Translations under genes and position numbers: made by a program
Assembly: GCF_017744255.1 (NCBI RefSeq)
Contig: NZ_JAGHQP010000002.1
Coordinates: forward strand, 186,001 to 250,000
Source: Brevundimonas sp. A19_0
Lineage (GTDB): Bacteria; Pseudomonadota; Alphaproteobacteria; Caulobacterales; Caulobacteraceae
Direction of reading: 5' to 3'
Length of the DNA: 64,000 nucleotides
In this document: piece by piece, positions 34,103 to 43,088 of the stretch
Layout of the letters: each line of letters starts with the position of its first letter
Numbering within the stretch: position 1 is the first letter of the stretch
Notes under the pieces: generated by a model
Database searches by the model: none
What the model was told of the DNA's origin: nothing
Seen by the model: only the letters and a program-made list of their open reading frames with translations

Positions 34103-35550
34103 TACTGGCCCTCGTCCTTTGACAGTTTCTCGATCGTCGCCGTGGTGGAATGTCCGGGCGAGAATTCCGCCAGACGGACCTCGCCGCCCCAGGACTCGAC
34201 CTCGGCCGCCCCGACCACGGTGTCACGCGTATAGTCCGCGCCCTTGATCAGGACATCGGGGCGCAGGGCCTTGATCAGGTCCAGAGGCGTCTCGGTATCA
34301 AAGGCCGTTACGCGGTCCACGCTGGCCAGGCCGCCGATCACCGCCGCCCGACTGTCCAGATCATTGACGGGCCGGCCCTCGCCCTTCAGCCGCCGCACCG
34401 AGGCATCGGTGTTGAGGGCCACGATCAACCGGTCGCACCAGGCCCGGGCCTGCGCCAGATAGGCCACATGCCCCCGGTGCAGGATGTCGAAACAGCCATT
34501 GGTGAAACCGACCTTCAGCCCGGCAGCTTTCCACAGTTCGACCTGATCGGCGAGGGCCTCGACCGGCACGATCCGGCCGTGATCGATGTCCATGGCGCCG
34601 GTCAGCTCGGCTTCCAGCAGCTCGGCCGGGGTAACCGTCGCCGTGCCGCTCTTTCCGACCACCACGCCCGACGCAAGGATGGCAAAGCCCGCCGCAGCCG
34701 ACAGGTCATGGCCCGCCGCCAACGCCAGCCCCAAGGCCGCCAGCCCCGTATCCCCGGCCCCGGACACGTCGAACACCTCCCGCGCCCGGGCGGGGATATG
34801 CTGCACCGATCCGCCCCGCCGCAGCAGGGACATGCCCTTGCCCGCGCGGGTCACCACCACGGCACGGGCGGTCGTCTGCTCAAGCAGCGCCGCCAGCGCC
34901 CGCTCGACCTCGGCATCCGTGTCGGTCGGCAGGCCGGTCGCGCCGGCCAGTTCGGCGGCATTGGGCTTGATCAGATCGACGGCGCCGTAGCGCGCGAAAT
35001 CCCGGCCCTTGGGGTCGACGATCACCGGCACACCGGCCGTCTTGGCATGGGCCAGTGCCGCGGCGATCAGCGCATCGCTGACCACCCCCTTGGCATAGTC
35101 CGAGATCAGGATGGCGTGGGCGCCGTCGAACACCCCCTCGCCAACCCAGGCGGTATCGAGGGACTCTTCCTCGTCAAGGCGCAGCAGTTGCTGTCCCGCG
35201 GCCACATAGCGCGTCTTGACCACGGTCCGTGCCTCCGGGGCATAGAGGACGGCATCGGTCAGACCGGGCTCTTCGGCCAGCAGGCCGGCCAGCACCCGGC
35301 CCTCGCCATCATCCCCCGCGACGGAGCCGAGGGTGACGCGCGCGCCCAGCGAGGCCAGGTTGCGGGCCACATTGCCCACACCGCCCGGCATGGAAACCGA
35401 TCGGCGCGTGCGCAGCACGGGCACCGGCGCTTCGGGCGAGATGCGGCTGACCTCGCCATAGACGAACCGGTCCAGCATGATGTCGCCCACGCAGGCGAGG
35501 GTCAGGGACGGGGCCCGGGCAAGCAGGCTTTGAAGACCGGCGAGGTTCAT
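34102..35550 (-). CDS. hldE: bifunctional heptose-7-phosphate kinase / heptose-1-phosphate adenylyltransferase
   Basis: A 482-residue fusion. The first domain (about 1-320) is a PfkB/ribokinase-type kinase, with RRSVSMPGGVGNVARNLASL near the N-terminus and VFDVSGAGDTGLAALGLALA, the anion hole/catalytic Asp motif. The second domain (about 345-482) is a nucleotidyltransferase with VGFTNGCFDILHRGHVAYL and ADYTRDTVVGAAEVE. Together with HldD it makes the ADP-heptose precursor for LPS core. Length equals the usual HldE. Confidence 0.96.
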   Translation of the reverse strand: MNLAGLQSLLARAPSLTLACVGDIMLDRFVYGEVSRISPEAPVPVLRTRRSVSMPGGVGNVARNLASLGARVTLGSVAGDDGEGRVLAGLLAEEPGLTDAVLYAPEARTVVKTRYVAAGQQLLRLDEEESLDTAWVGEGVFDGAHAILISDYAKGVVSDALIAAALAHAKTAGVPVIVDPKGRDFARYGAVDLIKPNAAELAGATGLPTDTDAEVERALAALLEQTTARAVVVTRAGKGMSLLRRGGSVQHIPARAREVFDVSGAGDTGLAALGLALAAGHDLSAAAGFAILASGVVVGKSGTATVTPAELLEAELTGAMDIDHGRIVPVEALADQVELWKAAGLKVGFTNGCFDILHRGHVAYLAQARAWCDRLIVALNTDASVRRLKGEGRPVNDLDSRAAVIGGLASVDRVTAFDTETPLDLIKALRPDVLIKGADYTRDTVVGAAEVESWGGEVRLAEFSPGHSTTATIEKLSKDEGQ

Positions 35551-35598
35551 GGTCTGGAGCTATCCCACCGTACCGGACACGTCCAGTCGTCGACCGGC

Positions 35599-36465
35599 TC
35601 AGGCCCCGCCCTTGATACCCTGGGCGATGACCAGATCGTCGAAGGCGATCAGCTGGGCGGCCAGCGCCTCGAACTGGTCGAGCGGCACCATATTGGGCCC
35701 GTCCGACGGAGCGTTGTCGGGATCCTGATGGGTTTCCATGAAGACGGCATCCACACCGACCGACACGGCCGCCCGACCGAGGATCGGCACGAATTCGCGC
35801 TGGCCGCCCGAGGACGTCCCCTGCCCGCCCGGCTGCTGCACACTGTGGGTCGCGTCGAACACGACCGGACAGCCGATCTCGCGCAGCGTCGGCAGGGCCC
35901 GCATGTCAGACACCAGGGTGTTGTAGCCAAAGCTGGCCCCGCGTTCGCAGGCCATGACATTCGGATTGCCCGCGCCCGTGACCTTGGCGATCACATTTTT
36001 CATGTCCCAGGGCGCAAGGAACTGGCCCTTCTTGATGTTGATCGCCTTGCCCGTGGCGGCGGCCGCCAGCAGCAGGTCCGTCTGGCGGCACAGGAAGGCC
36101 GGAATCTGCAGGACGTCGACGGCCTGGGCCGCCTCGGTGCACTGGGCCTCGGAATGGACGTCGGTCAGTACCGGCAGGCCGATGGTCTCGCGAATCTCGG
36201 CAAAGATCGGCAGCGACTCCGCCAGGCCCAGCCCGCGCGCGGCGCTGGCCGAGGTCCGGTTCGCCTTGTCGAAACTGGTCTTGTAGATGATGCCGACATT
36301 CAGCCGCTCGCCGATCTCGGCCAAGGCCCCGGCCATTTCCAGGGCATGCTGCCGGCTTTCCAGCTGACAGGGGCCGGCGATGAAGACGATCCGTCGCCCC
36401 CCGCCGATGGTGACCGGGCGCTTCAGCCCGTCCTTGATTTCGATGACGCTGTTCGGACGGCTCAC
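35599..36465 (-). CDS. kdsA: 3-deoxy-D-manno-octulosonate 8-phosphate synthase
   Basis: A 288-residue TIM-barrel synthase. [20 protein letters not shown] near the N-terminus, [63 protein letters not shown] and [14 protein letters not shown] are the conserved KdsA segments. It condenses arabinose-5-phosphate with PEP to give KDO-8-phosphate. It lies 48 bases upstream of hldE in the same direction, so the three LPS genes plausibly form one operon. Confidence 0.97.
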   Translation of the reverse strand: MSRPNSVIEIKDGLKRPVTIGGGRRIVFIAGPCQLESRQHALEMAGALAEIGERLNVGIIYKTSFDKANRTSASAARGLGLAESLPIFAEIRETIGLPVLTDVHSEAQCTEAAQAVDVLQIPAFLCRQTDLLLAAAATGKAINIKKGQFLAPWDMKNVIAKVTGAGNPNVMACERGASFGYNTLVSDMRALPTLREIGCPVVFDATHSVQQPGGQGTSSGGQREFVPILGRAAVSVGVDAVFMETHQDPDNAPSDGPNMVPLDQFEALAAQLIAFDDLVIAQGIKGGA

Positions 36466-36593
36466 TTTATTCGATTTCCCGAGACTGTATTTGGGGCACC
36501 AGACGGGGCCATTGGCGTTGGCCCCTGCACCAGACTTGAGGCCATGTGGGGGCGATGCGTGCTGAATAACAGGTTTTTCCCGGAGGTGCGCGC

Positions 36594-38039
36594 GTGAGTG
36601 ACGATCCGTCGCCTGTCGTTGTCTGGTTTCGGCGCGATCTCAGACTGCGCGACAACCCGGCCCTCCGCGAGGCCGTCGAGAGCGGCTGCCCCGTGGTGCC
36701 GCTCTATATCCACGATGAGCCAGCCGACGGCCGGCCGCTGGGCGGGGCTTCGAAATGGTGGCTGGAAAAGAGCCTGCAGGCGCTCGGGGAAGATCTGAAA
36801 CAGGCCGGGGCGCCCCTGATCCTCCGCCGGGGCCCTGCCGAGGCCGTGCTCCGCGACGTACTCAAGGAGGCCGGCGCCCGCCGGGTCTTCATGAACCGTC
36901 GATTCGAGCCTGCGGCCTTCGAGGCCGACAAGGACATTGCCCACGCGCTGGAGGCGGACGACATCCAGTGCCGCGGCTTCAACGCCTCGCTGCTGGCCCG
37001 GCCGGGCTCCATCACCACCCAGTCCGGCGGGCCGTACAAGGTCTTCACCCCCTTCTACCGGGCGCTTGTCGAACAACTGGGCGACCCGATCGAACGCCCG
37101 GCCCCTCGGGAAATCCGGGGCTTCAGCGGTGTCGACTCCGAGGCGCTGGAGGACTGGTGCCTGTACGACGGCCGCACGGACTGGGCCGCCGGGTTCGACG
37201 CGGATGCAGTCGGCGAGGCGGCGGCGGCCCGCCGCCTGCGGGACTTTATCGATAAAGACCTCAAGGACTACGGCACCTGCCGTGACCGCCCCGGAGTCGC
37301 CGGCACCAGCCGCCTGTCCCCCGCGCTCCACTGGGGCGAGATCAGTCCCTGGCGGGTCTGGATCGAGGTCCGCTCGGCGGTGTCCGACGGCAAGGTCACC
37401 GACAGTCAGGCCGAGGCCTTCCTGCGCGAGATCGGCTGGCGCGAATTCTCCGCCCACCTGCTGCACCAGTTCCCCACGCTGCCCAGCTCCAACTTCCAGG
37501 ACAAGTTCGACGACTTTCCGTGGGCGACGAACGACACGGCGCTGGAGGCCTGGCAGAAGGGCCTGACCGGCTATCCCATGGTCGATGCCGGTATGCGCCA
37601 GCTGTGGGCCACCGGCTGGATGCACAACCGCGTGCGGATGGTCGTCGCCTCCTTCCTCGTCAAACACCTGCGCATCGACTGGCGAGAGGGCGAGGCCTGG
37701 TTCTGGGACACCCTCGTCGACGCCGATCTGGCCAGCAATTCGCAAAATTGGCAGTGGGTTGCCGGATCCGGGGCCGATGCCGCTCCGTACTTCCGCATAT
37801 TCAATCCGGTGTCCCAGGGCACCAAGTTCGATGCGGAGGGACGCTATGTTCGCAAATGGGTGCCGGAATTGGCCCGAATGCCCGACCGCTGGCTGCATAA
37901 CCCGTGGGACGCCCCGCCGGAGGTCCGCGCCGATGCCGGGGTCCAGCTGGGCCGCAACTATCCCCGCCCCATCGTCGATCACGCCGAGGCGCGAGACGCC
38001 GCGCTCGAGGCCTTCAAGAGTCTGGGCAAGGAGTCGTAG
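36594..38039 (+). CDS. phrB: deoxyribodipyrimidine photolyase
   Basis: A 481-residue class I photolyase/cryptochrome-family protein. The N-terminal antenna domain begins [20 protein letters not shown]. The FAD domain contains [55 protein letters not shown] and the [20 protein letters not shown] segment; the Trp electron-transfer triad positions fall in this region. The GTG start is supported by GGAGG seven bases upstream. It uses blue light to split cyclobutane pyrimidine dimers. Confidence 0.95.
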   Translation: MSDDPSPVVVWFRRDLRLRDNPALREAVESGCPVVPLYIHDEPADGRPLGGASKWWLEKSLQALGEDLKQAGAPLILRRGPAEAVLRDVLKEAGARRVFMNRRFEPAAFEADKDIAHALEADDIQCRGFNASLLARPGSITTQSGGPYKVFTPFYRALVEQLGDPIERPAPREIRGFSGVDSEALEDWCLYDGRTDWAAGFDADAVGEAAAARRLRDFIDKDLKDYGTCRDRPGVAGTSRLSPALHWGEISPWRVWIEVRSAVSDGKVTDSQAEAFLREIGWREFSAHLLHQFPTLPSSNFQDKFDDFPWATNDTALEAWQKGLTGYPMVDAGMRQLWATGWMHNRVRMVVASFLVKHLRIDWREGEAWFWDTLVDADLASNSQNWQWVAGSGADAAPYFRIFNPVSQGTKFDAEGRYVRKWVPELARMPDRWLHNPWDAPPEVRADAGVQLGRNYPRPIVDHAEARDAALEAFKSLGKES

Positions 38040-38075
38040 AATGCCGGCCTTCGCACTCTGCTTCGGAGGTCAGTA

Positions 38076-39296
38076 ATGACGGCGATGACCCTGGGTGATC
38101 TTCGGGCCCCGGCCCACGCCCCGCGCGGCTTTGGCCTGTTCCTCAAGCTCCTGGCGGCCAACTGGACCTGGGGGCGGCTGACGCTGAAGCTGCCTGACGG
38201 GCAGATGCACGAACTGGTCGGCAAGGTCCCCGGCCGCAGCGCCGTGCTCGAGATTCGGGACTACGCCATCGCGCGCCGGGTTCTGGCCAATGGCGATATC
38301 GGCTTTGCCGAAGGCTATATGGCGGGCGACTGGGAAAGCCCTGATCTGGCCGTCCTGCTGGAGGTGCTGGTCGAGAACTACGACCACATCCAGCGCCTGT
38401 TCAACGGCGCCCTGCCGATGAAGATCTTCAACTGGTTCAGCCACCGTCTGCGGCGCAACAGCCGCCGGGGCGCGCGCAAGAACATCCACGCCCACTACGA
38501 TCTGGGCAACGAATTCTACGCCGCCTGGCTGGACGAGACGATGACATATTCCTCGGCCCGCTTCGTCGGGCGGGACGAGGCGCTGGATGCGGCCCAGACC
38601 CGCAAGTACGAGAACCTGGCCCGCATGATGGACCTTCAGGCCGGACAGTCCGTGCTCGAGATCGGGTGCGGATGGGGTGGCTTTGCCGAATATGCGGCCC
38701 GCGAGGTCGGCGCCCGGGTCACCGGCATCACCATCTCGCAGGAACAGCACGACTTCGCCCGCGAGCGCATGCAGCGCGCAGGCCTGTCCGACCGGGTCAG
38801 CATCGAACTGGTCGACTACCGCGACGTCGCCGGGCGGTTCGACCGCGTGGCCTCGATCGAAATGTTCGAGGCGGTCGGTCGCGAGTACTGGCCCACCTAT
38901 TTCAGCAAGATCGCCGAGGTGCTGAACCCGGGCGGCCGGGCCGCGCTCCAGATCATCACCATCCAGGACGCCCTGTTCGACGAATATGCGGTCCGCACCG
39001 ACTTCATCCAGAAATACATCTTCCCCGGCGGCATGTTGCCCAGCGAGGATCGGCTGAGGCCCGTCGTCGAGGCCGCGAGTCTCGCCTGGCAGGCGGTCGA
39101 GCGCTTCGGTCAGGACTATGCCGATACCCTGGCGGCCTGGGACCGCCGGTTCCACGCCAGCTGGCCCGACATCCAGCGAATGAAGGGCTTTGACGAGCGT
39201 TTCCGCCGCATGTGGCACTTCTACCTGGGCTACTGCGAAGCGGGTTTCCGCAGCGGGCGCACCGATGTGATCCAGCTGGCCCTGAACCGGAGCTGA
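38076..39296 (+). CDS. cfa: cyclopropane-fatty-acyl-phospholipid synthase
   Basis: A 406-residue SAM-dependent enzyme. The N-terminal lipid-binding region includes NGDIGFAEGYMAGDWESPDL, the catalytic domain has IHAHYDLGNEFYAAWLDETM, and the SAM loop is VLEIGCGWGGFAEYAAREVG. EMFEAVGREYWPTYFSKIAE and KYIFPGGMLPS are family-typical. It adds a methylene bridge across cis double bonds of membrane phospholipid acyl chains. It sits between the photolyase and the sulfurtransferase in the same direction with short gaps. Confidence 0.93.
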   Translation: MTAMTLGDLRAPAHAPRGFGLFLKLLAANWTWGRLTLKLPDGQMHELVGKVPGRSAVLEIRDYAIARRVLANGDIGFAEGYMAGDWESPDLAVLLEVLVENYDHIQRLFNGALPMKIFNWFSHRLRRNSRRGARKNIHAHYDLGNEFYAAWLDETMTYSSARFVGRDEALDAAQTRKYENLARMMDLQAGQSVLEIGCGWGGFAEYAAREVGARVTGITISQEQHDFARERMQRAGLSDRVSIELVDYRDVAGRFDRVASIEMFEAVGREYWPTYFSKIAEVLNPGGRAALQIITIQDALFDEYAVRTDFIQKYIFPGGMLPSEDRLRPVVEAASLAWQAVERFGQDYADTLAAWDRRFHASWPDIQRMKGFDERFRRMWHFYLGYCEAGFRSGRTDVIQLALNRS

Positions 39297-39300
39297 TCGG

Positions 39301-40128
39301 GTGCCGCCGCTGATCGACGCCACGGAGCTCAGCGCGCTGATGGCGGCGCAGCCCGTGAAGCTGGTCGATGCCGGCTGGCGACTGGACGGCACGGATACCC
39401 GGGCCCGGTACCGCGCCGCCCATATCCCGGGCGCCGTCTTCCTCGATCTCGAGGCGGTCTCGGATCCGGCCTCTCCCCTGCCCCACACCCTGCCCGATGC
39501 CGAGGCCTTCGGTCAGGCGATGGGGGCGCTCGGCCTGTCGGAGGCCGACACCATCGTCGTCTATGAGGCGGGCCCGATGTTCTCCGCCCCCCGGGCGTGG
39601 TGGATGCTCAGGACCTTCGGCGCCCGGGATGTCCGGGTTCTGAACGGCGGTCTCCGAGCCTGGGTCGAGGCGGGCGGCAAGACGGTCTCCGGCGATGCCA
39701 CGCCCGCGCCGACCCGTTTCAACGCCCGGCTCGACCCTGACGCCCTTGTGGGGCTGGAGGACGTTCGCACCGCGCTGCAGTCCGGGGATACGTCTGTGCT
39801 GGATGCCCGGGGTCCTGCCCGCTTCTGGGGGGACAGTCCCGAGCCCCGGCCGGGCGTCCGGCCCGGACACATGCCCGGCGCCGTCAACCTCCCCTACGCC
39901 GATCTGGTGGATCCGCAGGGTCGGCTGAGGTCTGCGGTCGACCTCGAGGCCCGCTTCCGCGCGGCTGGTCTGCACGAGACTGCCGTGCCGGTCACCACCT
40001 GTGGCTCGGGCGTGACCGCCGCCATCCTCGTGCTGGCCCTGACCGTGTTGGGACGATCGGCCCGTCTCTATGACGGCAGCTGGGCCGAATGGGGGAGCCA
40101 CGCAGACACCCCCGTCCAGACCGGCTGA
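39301..40128 (+). CDS. sseA: 3-mercaptopyruvate/thiosulfate sulfurtransferase
   Basis: A 275-residue tandem rhodanese-domain protein with a GTG start 4 bases after cfa. The first (inactive) domain includes YRAAHIPGAVFLDLEAVSDP and the second ends with the active cysteine loop TTCGSGVTAAILVLAL; CGSGVT(A/S) is the 3-mercaptopyruvate sulfurtransferase type rather than thiosulfate-specific CRKGVT. RPGHMPGAVNLPYADLVDP is also conserved. It transfers sulfur from 3-mercaptopyruvate to thiol acceptors. Confidence 0.93.
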   Translation: MPPLIDATELSALMAAQPVKLVDAGWRLDGTDTRARYRAAHIPGAVFLDLEAVSDPASPLPHTLPDAEAFGQAMGALGLSEADTIVVYEAGPMFSAPRAWWMLRTFGARDVRVLNGGLRAWVEAGGKTVSGDATPAPTRFNARLDPDALVGLEDVRTALQSGDTSVLDARGPARFWGDSPEPRPGVRPGHMPGAVNLPYADLVDPQGRLRSAVDLEARFRAAGLHETAVPVTTCGSGVTAAILVLALTVLGRSARLYDGSWAEWGSHADTPVQTG

Positions 40129-40131
40129 TCC

Positions 40132-41445
40132 TCAGGACGTCGGCGGCGCGACGGGCTCGGGCCCCGCGACCGAGGCGGGAATGTCCTTCTCGCCGCGCGA
40201 GACCACGGTGGCGGCGACCAGATCCCCGGTCACGTTGAGCGTGGTCCGGCACATGTCCAGGAAGCGGTCGACGCCGAGGATCAGGCCGATCCCCTCGGCC
40301 GGCACGCCGACCATGACCAGGATCAGGGCGATGACCGGCAGGGAGCCGGCGGGCACACCGGCCGTGCCGATCCCGCCGAGGATGCAGACCAGCATCACCA
40401 CCAGCTGTTGCTGGATCGTCAGGTCGATGCCGAAGAACTGGGCGAGGAACAACACCGTCACCCCCTCGAACAGGGCCGTGCCGTTCTGGTTGGCGGTGGC
40501 ACCCACGGTCAGCACGAAGCGCGAGATGCGCTTCGGCAGGTTCAGCTCTTCCTCGGCCGCCTTGATGGCGATCGGCAGGGTGGCGTTCGACGAGGCCGTC
40601 GAGAAGGCCACCACGAAGGGCTCGCGAACGCCCCGGGCGAACTTCAGCGGGCTCATGCCGCCGAAGATCATGACCAGCAGCGGATAGACGATGAACATGT
40701 GGATCGCCATGGCCCCCACAGCCACGCCGGCATAGGCGCCCAGCCGGATCAGCAGGTCCCAGCCGAACACGGCGGCTAAGTTGAACATCAGCGCGGCAAT
40801 GGCGATCGGCGCCAGTTTGATGACGGCGTTGATCAGCTTCATCATCACTTCCAGCAGCCCCTGCAGGGTCTCCTGCAGCTGATCGGTGGCCTTGGACTTG
40901 GCCATGACCAGGCCGATGCCGAAGATCAGCGCGAACACCATGACCGGCAGAATCTGGTTCTCAGCGGCGGCGGTGATCACGTTCGACGGGATCATGTCGA
41001 GGAAGAACTGGCCCGCCTCGATGCTCTGGGGCGCATTGCCGACGATGGCGGCGGCGCCGTCCGCGCCGTCCTCCAGCAGCTGCGCGGCCAGGGTCGGGTC
41101 AACCCCGGCGCCCGGCTCGAAGAAGTTCACCATGCCCAGACCGATAGCCACCGCAATGGCCGAGACCATGATGGTGAAGGCCAGCGTCTTGAAGCCGACC
41201 CGGCCCAGCGACTTCAGGTCGCCCATTTCGGCCACGCCGACGGCCAGTGCCGAGAACAGTAGCGGGATGACCAGCATGAACAGCAGGCGCAGGAAGATCT
41301 GGCCGACCGCCTGGATCAGCTCCATCACCCGCGGATCGACGACCAGCCCGTTCAGGTTGACGAACAGGCCCCCGCCCAGCCCCACGGCAAAGCCGAGCAG
41401 CATCCATAGATAGAGCGGTACCCCGCCACGCTTGGTCGTTTCCAT
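40132..41445 (-). CDS. dicarboxylate/amino acid:cation symporter (DAACS)
   Basis: A 437-residue polytopic protein of the DctA/GltP family. Helical hairpin 1 contains AFSTASSNATLPIAIKAAEE, the serine-rich substrate loop, and TM7 has the NQNGTALFEGV version of the NMDG motif. Helical hairpin 2 has ILGGIGTAGVPAGSLPVIAL, and the end has GVDRFLDMCRTTLNVTGDLVA. It takes up C4-dicarboxylates or glutamate/aspartate with Na+ or H+; the exact substrate is not resolved. The downstream end is convergent with sseA, 3 bases apart. Confidence 0.94.
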   Translation of the reverse strand: METTKRGGVPLYLWMLLGFAVGLGGGLFVNLNGLVVDPRVMELIQAVGQIFLRLLFMLVIPLLFSALAVGVAEMGDLKSLGRVGFKTLAFTIMVSAIAVAIGLGMVNFFEPGAGVDPTLAAQLLEDGADGAAAIVGNAPQSIEAGQFFLDMIPSNVITAAAENQILPVMVFALIFGIGLVMAKSKATDQLQETLQGLLEVMMKLINAVIKLAPIAIAALMFNLAAVFGWDLLIRLGAYAGVAVGAMAIHMFIVYPLLVMIFGGMSPLKFARGVREPFVVAFSTASSNATLPIAIKAAEEELNLPKRISRFVLTVGATANQNGTALFEGVTVLFLAQFFGIDLTIQQQLVVMLVCILGGIGTAGVPAGSLPVIALILVMVGVPAEGIGLILGVDRFLDMCRTTLNVTGDLVAATVVSRGEKDIPASVAGPEPVAPPTS

Positions 41446-41475
41446 AGGTCCCCCCGGGGTGTCCGTTCTGGTCGT

Positions 41476-42621
41476 TTATCGAATCGGCAGGCCGTAGATC
41501 AGCCCTGACGGCGTCGCGTTCCACTGTGCATTGAGCCCGCGCGCAAGGTCCAGCGCCGAATCTGATCCCAGATTGCGCCCGAAAATTTCGCCATAGTTTC
41601 CGACGGCGGCGATCGCCTGATACGCCCAGCGATCCGACAGACCCAGCCGCGTGCCGAACTCGCCCTCCACGCCCAGCAGACGCCGGATGCGCGGGTCGCG
41701 GGCCTCCTTGGCCTGATCGGCGACCGTGTCGCGGGTCACGCCGTATTCCTCGGCCAGGATCAGGGCGTTCAGCGTCCAGCGCACCACCCGGGTCCAGTGC
41801 GGATCATCGCGACGCACGATCGGGCCCAGCGGCTCCTTGGAGATCACATCCGGCAGGATCGCGTGCTGCTCGGGGCTGGCCAGGGTCGTGCGGGCCGCCG
41901 CCAGCGCCGACACATCGGCCGTGAAGGCATCGCAGCGCTCCTCGGCATAGGCGCGGCGAGCCTCTTCCTCGGTCGGCACGACGACCGGCTCATACTCCAG
42001 CCCCCGCAGGCGGAAATAGTCGGCAAGGTTCAGCTGCGAGGTCGATTCCGCCTGCACACAGATGCGCGCGCCGTTCAGCTCGGTCGCGCTGGCGAGGTTG
42101 AGCGAGCGCCGGACCATGAAGCCCTGCCCGTCGTAATAGTTGGTGCCGGCGAAGCTGACGTCCTCGGTGACGTCGCGGTCCATGGTCCAGCTGGTGTTGC
42201 GCCACACCACATCGACCCGCCCCTGACGCAGGGCCTCGAACCTCTGCCCGGTCGTCAGCGGCACGAACCGCACGGCATCCGGATTGTTGAAGATGGCGGC
42301 CGCCATGGCCCGGCAGAAGTCGACGTCGAACCCGCGCCACTGTCCCCGGTTGTCGGTATAGGCAAAGCCGACCAGCCCCTCGTGGACGCCACAGTTGAGG
42401 CGCCCCCGCCGACGCACCGCGGCCAGGGTCGGTCCGATGGTGCCCGGAGCCGTCGCCTCGACCGGCGGCAGACCATCCAGCTCGCCATCCGGCTGTCCGG
42501 TCGGCTCATCCTTGTTCCCGCAGGCAGCCAGAACCAGCACGGCCACAAGGGCGGCGCTGCCGGCCAGGCTCCTTCCGATGATGGACGATACGCTACGCGC
42601 CATGCCGCCTATAGACGGCAT
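41476..42621 (-). CDS. amino-acid ABC transporter substrate-binding lipoprotein (AapJ/GltI class)
   Basis: A 381-residue family 3 extracellular solute-binding protein. A signal peptide ends in a lipobox, VLVLAACGNK, so it should be lipidated. The mature region has LAAVRRRGRLNCGVHEGLVG, RGFDVDFCRAMAAAIFN and DPHWTRVVRWTLNALILAEEYGV, features of the AapJ general L-amino-acid receptor. No permease or ATPase genes are adjacent in the window, so this is an orphan receptor or its partners lie elsewhere. A start at 42603 is also possible. It is the last chromosomal gene before the tRNA-Arg attachment site. Confidence 0.9.
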   Translation of the reverse strand: MPSIGGMARSVSSIIGRSLAGSAALVAVLVLAACGNKDEPTGQPDGELDGLPPVEATAPGTIGPTLAAVRRRGRLNCGVHEGLVGFAYTDNRGQWRGFDVDFCRAMAAAIFNNPDAVRFVPLTTGQRFEALRQGRVDVVWRNTSWTMDRDVTEDVSFAGTNYYDGQGFMVRRSLNLASATELNGARICVQAESTSQLNLADYFRLRGLEYEPVVVPTEEEARRAYAEERCDAFTADVSALAAARTTLASPEQHAILPDVISKEPLGPIVRRDDPHWTRVVRWTLNALILAEEYGVTRDTVADQAKEARDPRIRRLLGVEGEFGTRLGLSDRWAYQAIAAVGNYGEIFGRNLGSDSALDLARGLNAQWNATPSGLIYGLPIR

Positions 42622-42665
42622 CCGCCCCGCCTTCGCAACCGCCGGGCAGTGGGAAAGGCCAGGAT

Positions 42666-42713
42666 TGGCGCGCCCTGCAGGATTCGAACCTGCGACCGTC
42701 CGCTTAGAAGACG
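42666..42713 (-). other. 3' half of tRNA-Arg(UCU): prophage attachment site attL
   Basis: The minus strand shows an anticodon loop CTTCTAA (anticodon TCT at 42706-42708), the 3' anticodon stem GCGGA, a variable loop, the T stem GCAGG with TTCGAAT loop and CCTGC, and the acceptor arm AGGGCGC + G + encoded CCA ending at 42666. The D arm and 5' acceptor strand are missing on the phage side (higher coordinates), where only a partly pairing anticodon stem remains. This is therefore the displaced 3' end of a tRNA gene left by site-specific integration. The intact tRNA should be at the other prophage end, outside the window. Confidence 0.85.
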
Positions 42714-42743
42714 GGGCGATTTTTCAGGACTTCAACGCCTTGG

Positions 42744-42804
42744 CTGTAAAACCGTGCTGCAACGGCCCCCAGCATGGCGGCCCGGGAGAGGCGCCTGTAA
42801 AACC
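42744..42804 (+). repeat. paired 10-bp direct repeats next to attL
   Basis: CTGTAAAACC occurs at 42744-42753 and again at 42795-42804, 51 bases apart and in the same orientation, within the only non-coding DNA between attL and the first phage gene. Position and spacing are compatible with integrase arm-type or directionality-factor sites; that role is inferred. Confidence 0.4.
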
Positions 42805-42842
42805 TGGACGCCTGATCGCAGCGTCGGAATGGCGGCACCGCT

Positions 42843-43088
42843 ATGCCTTGTGAGGTGACGACGCTGCCGAACCGCGGCCGCGCCATCGTCTGCGGCTCAA
42901 GACGACGGCAGCGCTGTGCCTGCGGCAATCTCTCGACCCGGCTCTGCGACTGGAAGGTGCCCGGCCGACGCAGCGGCACCTGCGACAAGCCGCTCTGCAG
43001 GCAGTGCACCCACGAGCCCGCCCCGGACAAAGACCTCTGCCCGAACCACGCGGCCGAGTGGAAAGCCATGCAGGAGGGTGCACGGTGA
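42843..43088 (+). CDS. small cysteine-rich phage protein
   Basis: An 81-residue protein with seven cysteines in zinc-knuckle-like pairs (RQRCACGN, GTCDKPLCRQC, DKDLCPNH). The segment CTHEPAPDKDLCPNHAAEWK resembles a small protein found in many tailed phages and prophages, whose function is unknown. A GTG at 42855 is an alternative start. Its stop overlaps the GTG of the next gene by 4 bases (GTGA), so the pair is an operon. Being on the opposite strand from the late genes and between ogr and attL, it is probably an accessory (moron) gene. Confidence 0.7.
   Translation: MPCEVTTLPNRGRAIVCGSRRRQRCACGNLSTRLCDWKVPGRRSGTCDKPLCRQCTHEPAPDKDLCPNHAAEWKAMQEGAR

Noticed and set aside
34150..36597. An 815-codon plus-strand open frame opposite hldE and kdsA.
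   Set aside because: Antisense shadow produced by codon third-position G/C bias; both opposing genes have full conserved motifs.
42666..42780. A complete tRNA gene at the prophage boundary.
   Set aside because: The D arm and 5' acceptor strand cannot be found on the phage side; only the 3' half with anticodon loop, T arm and CCA is present.
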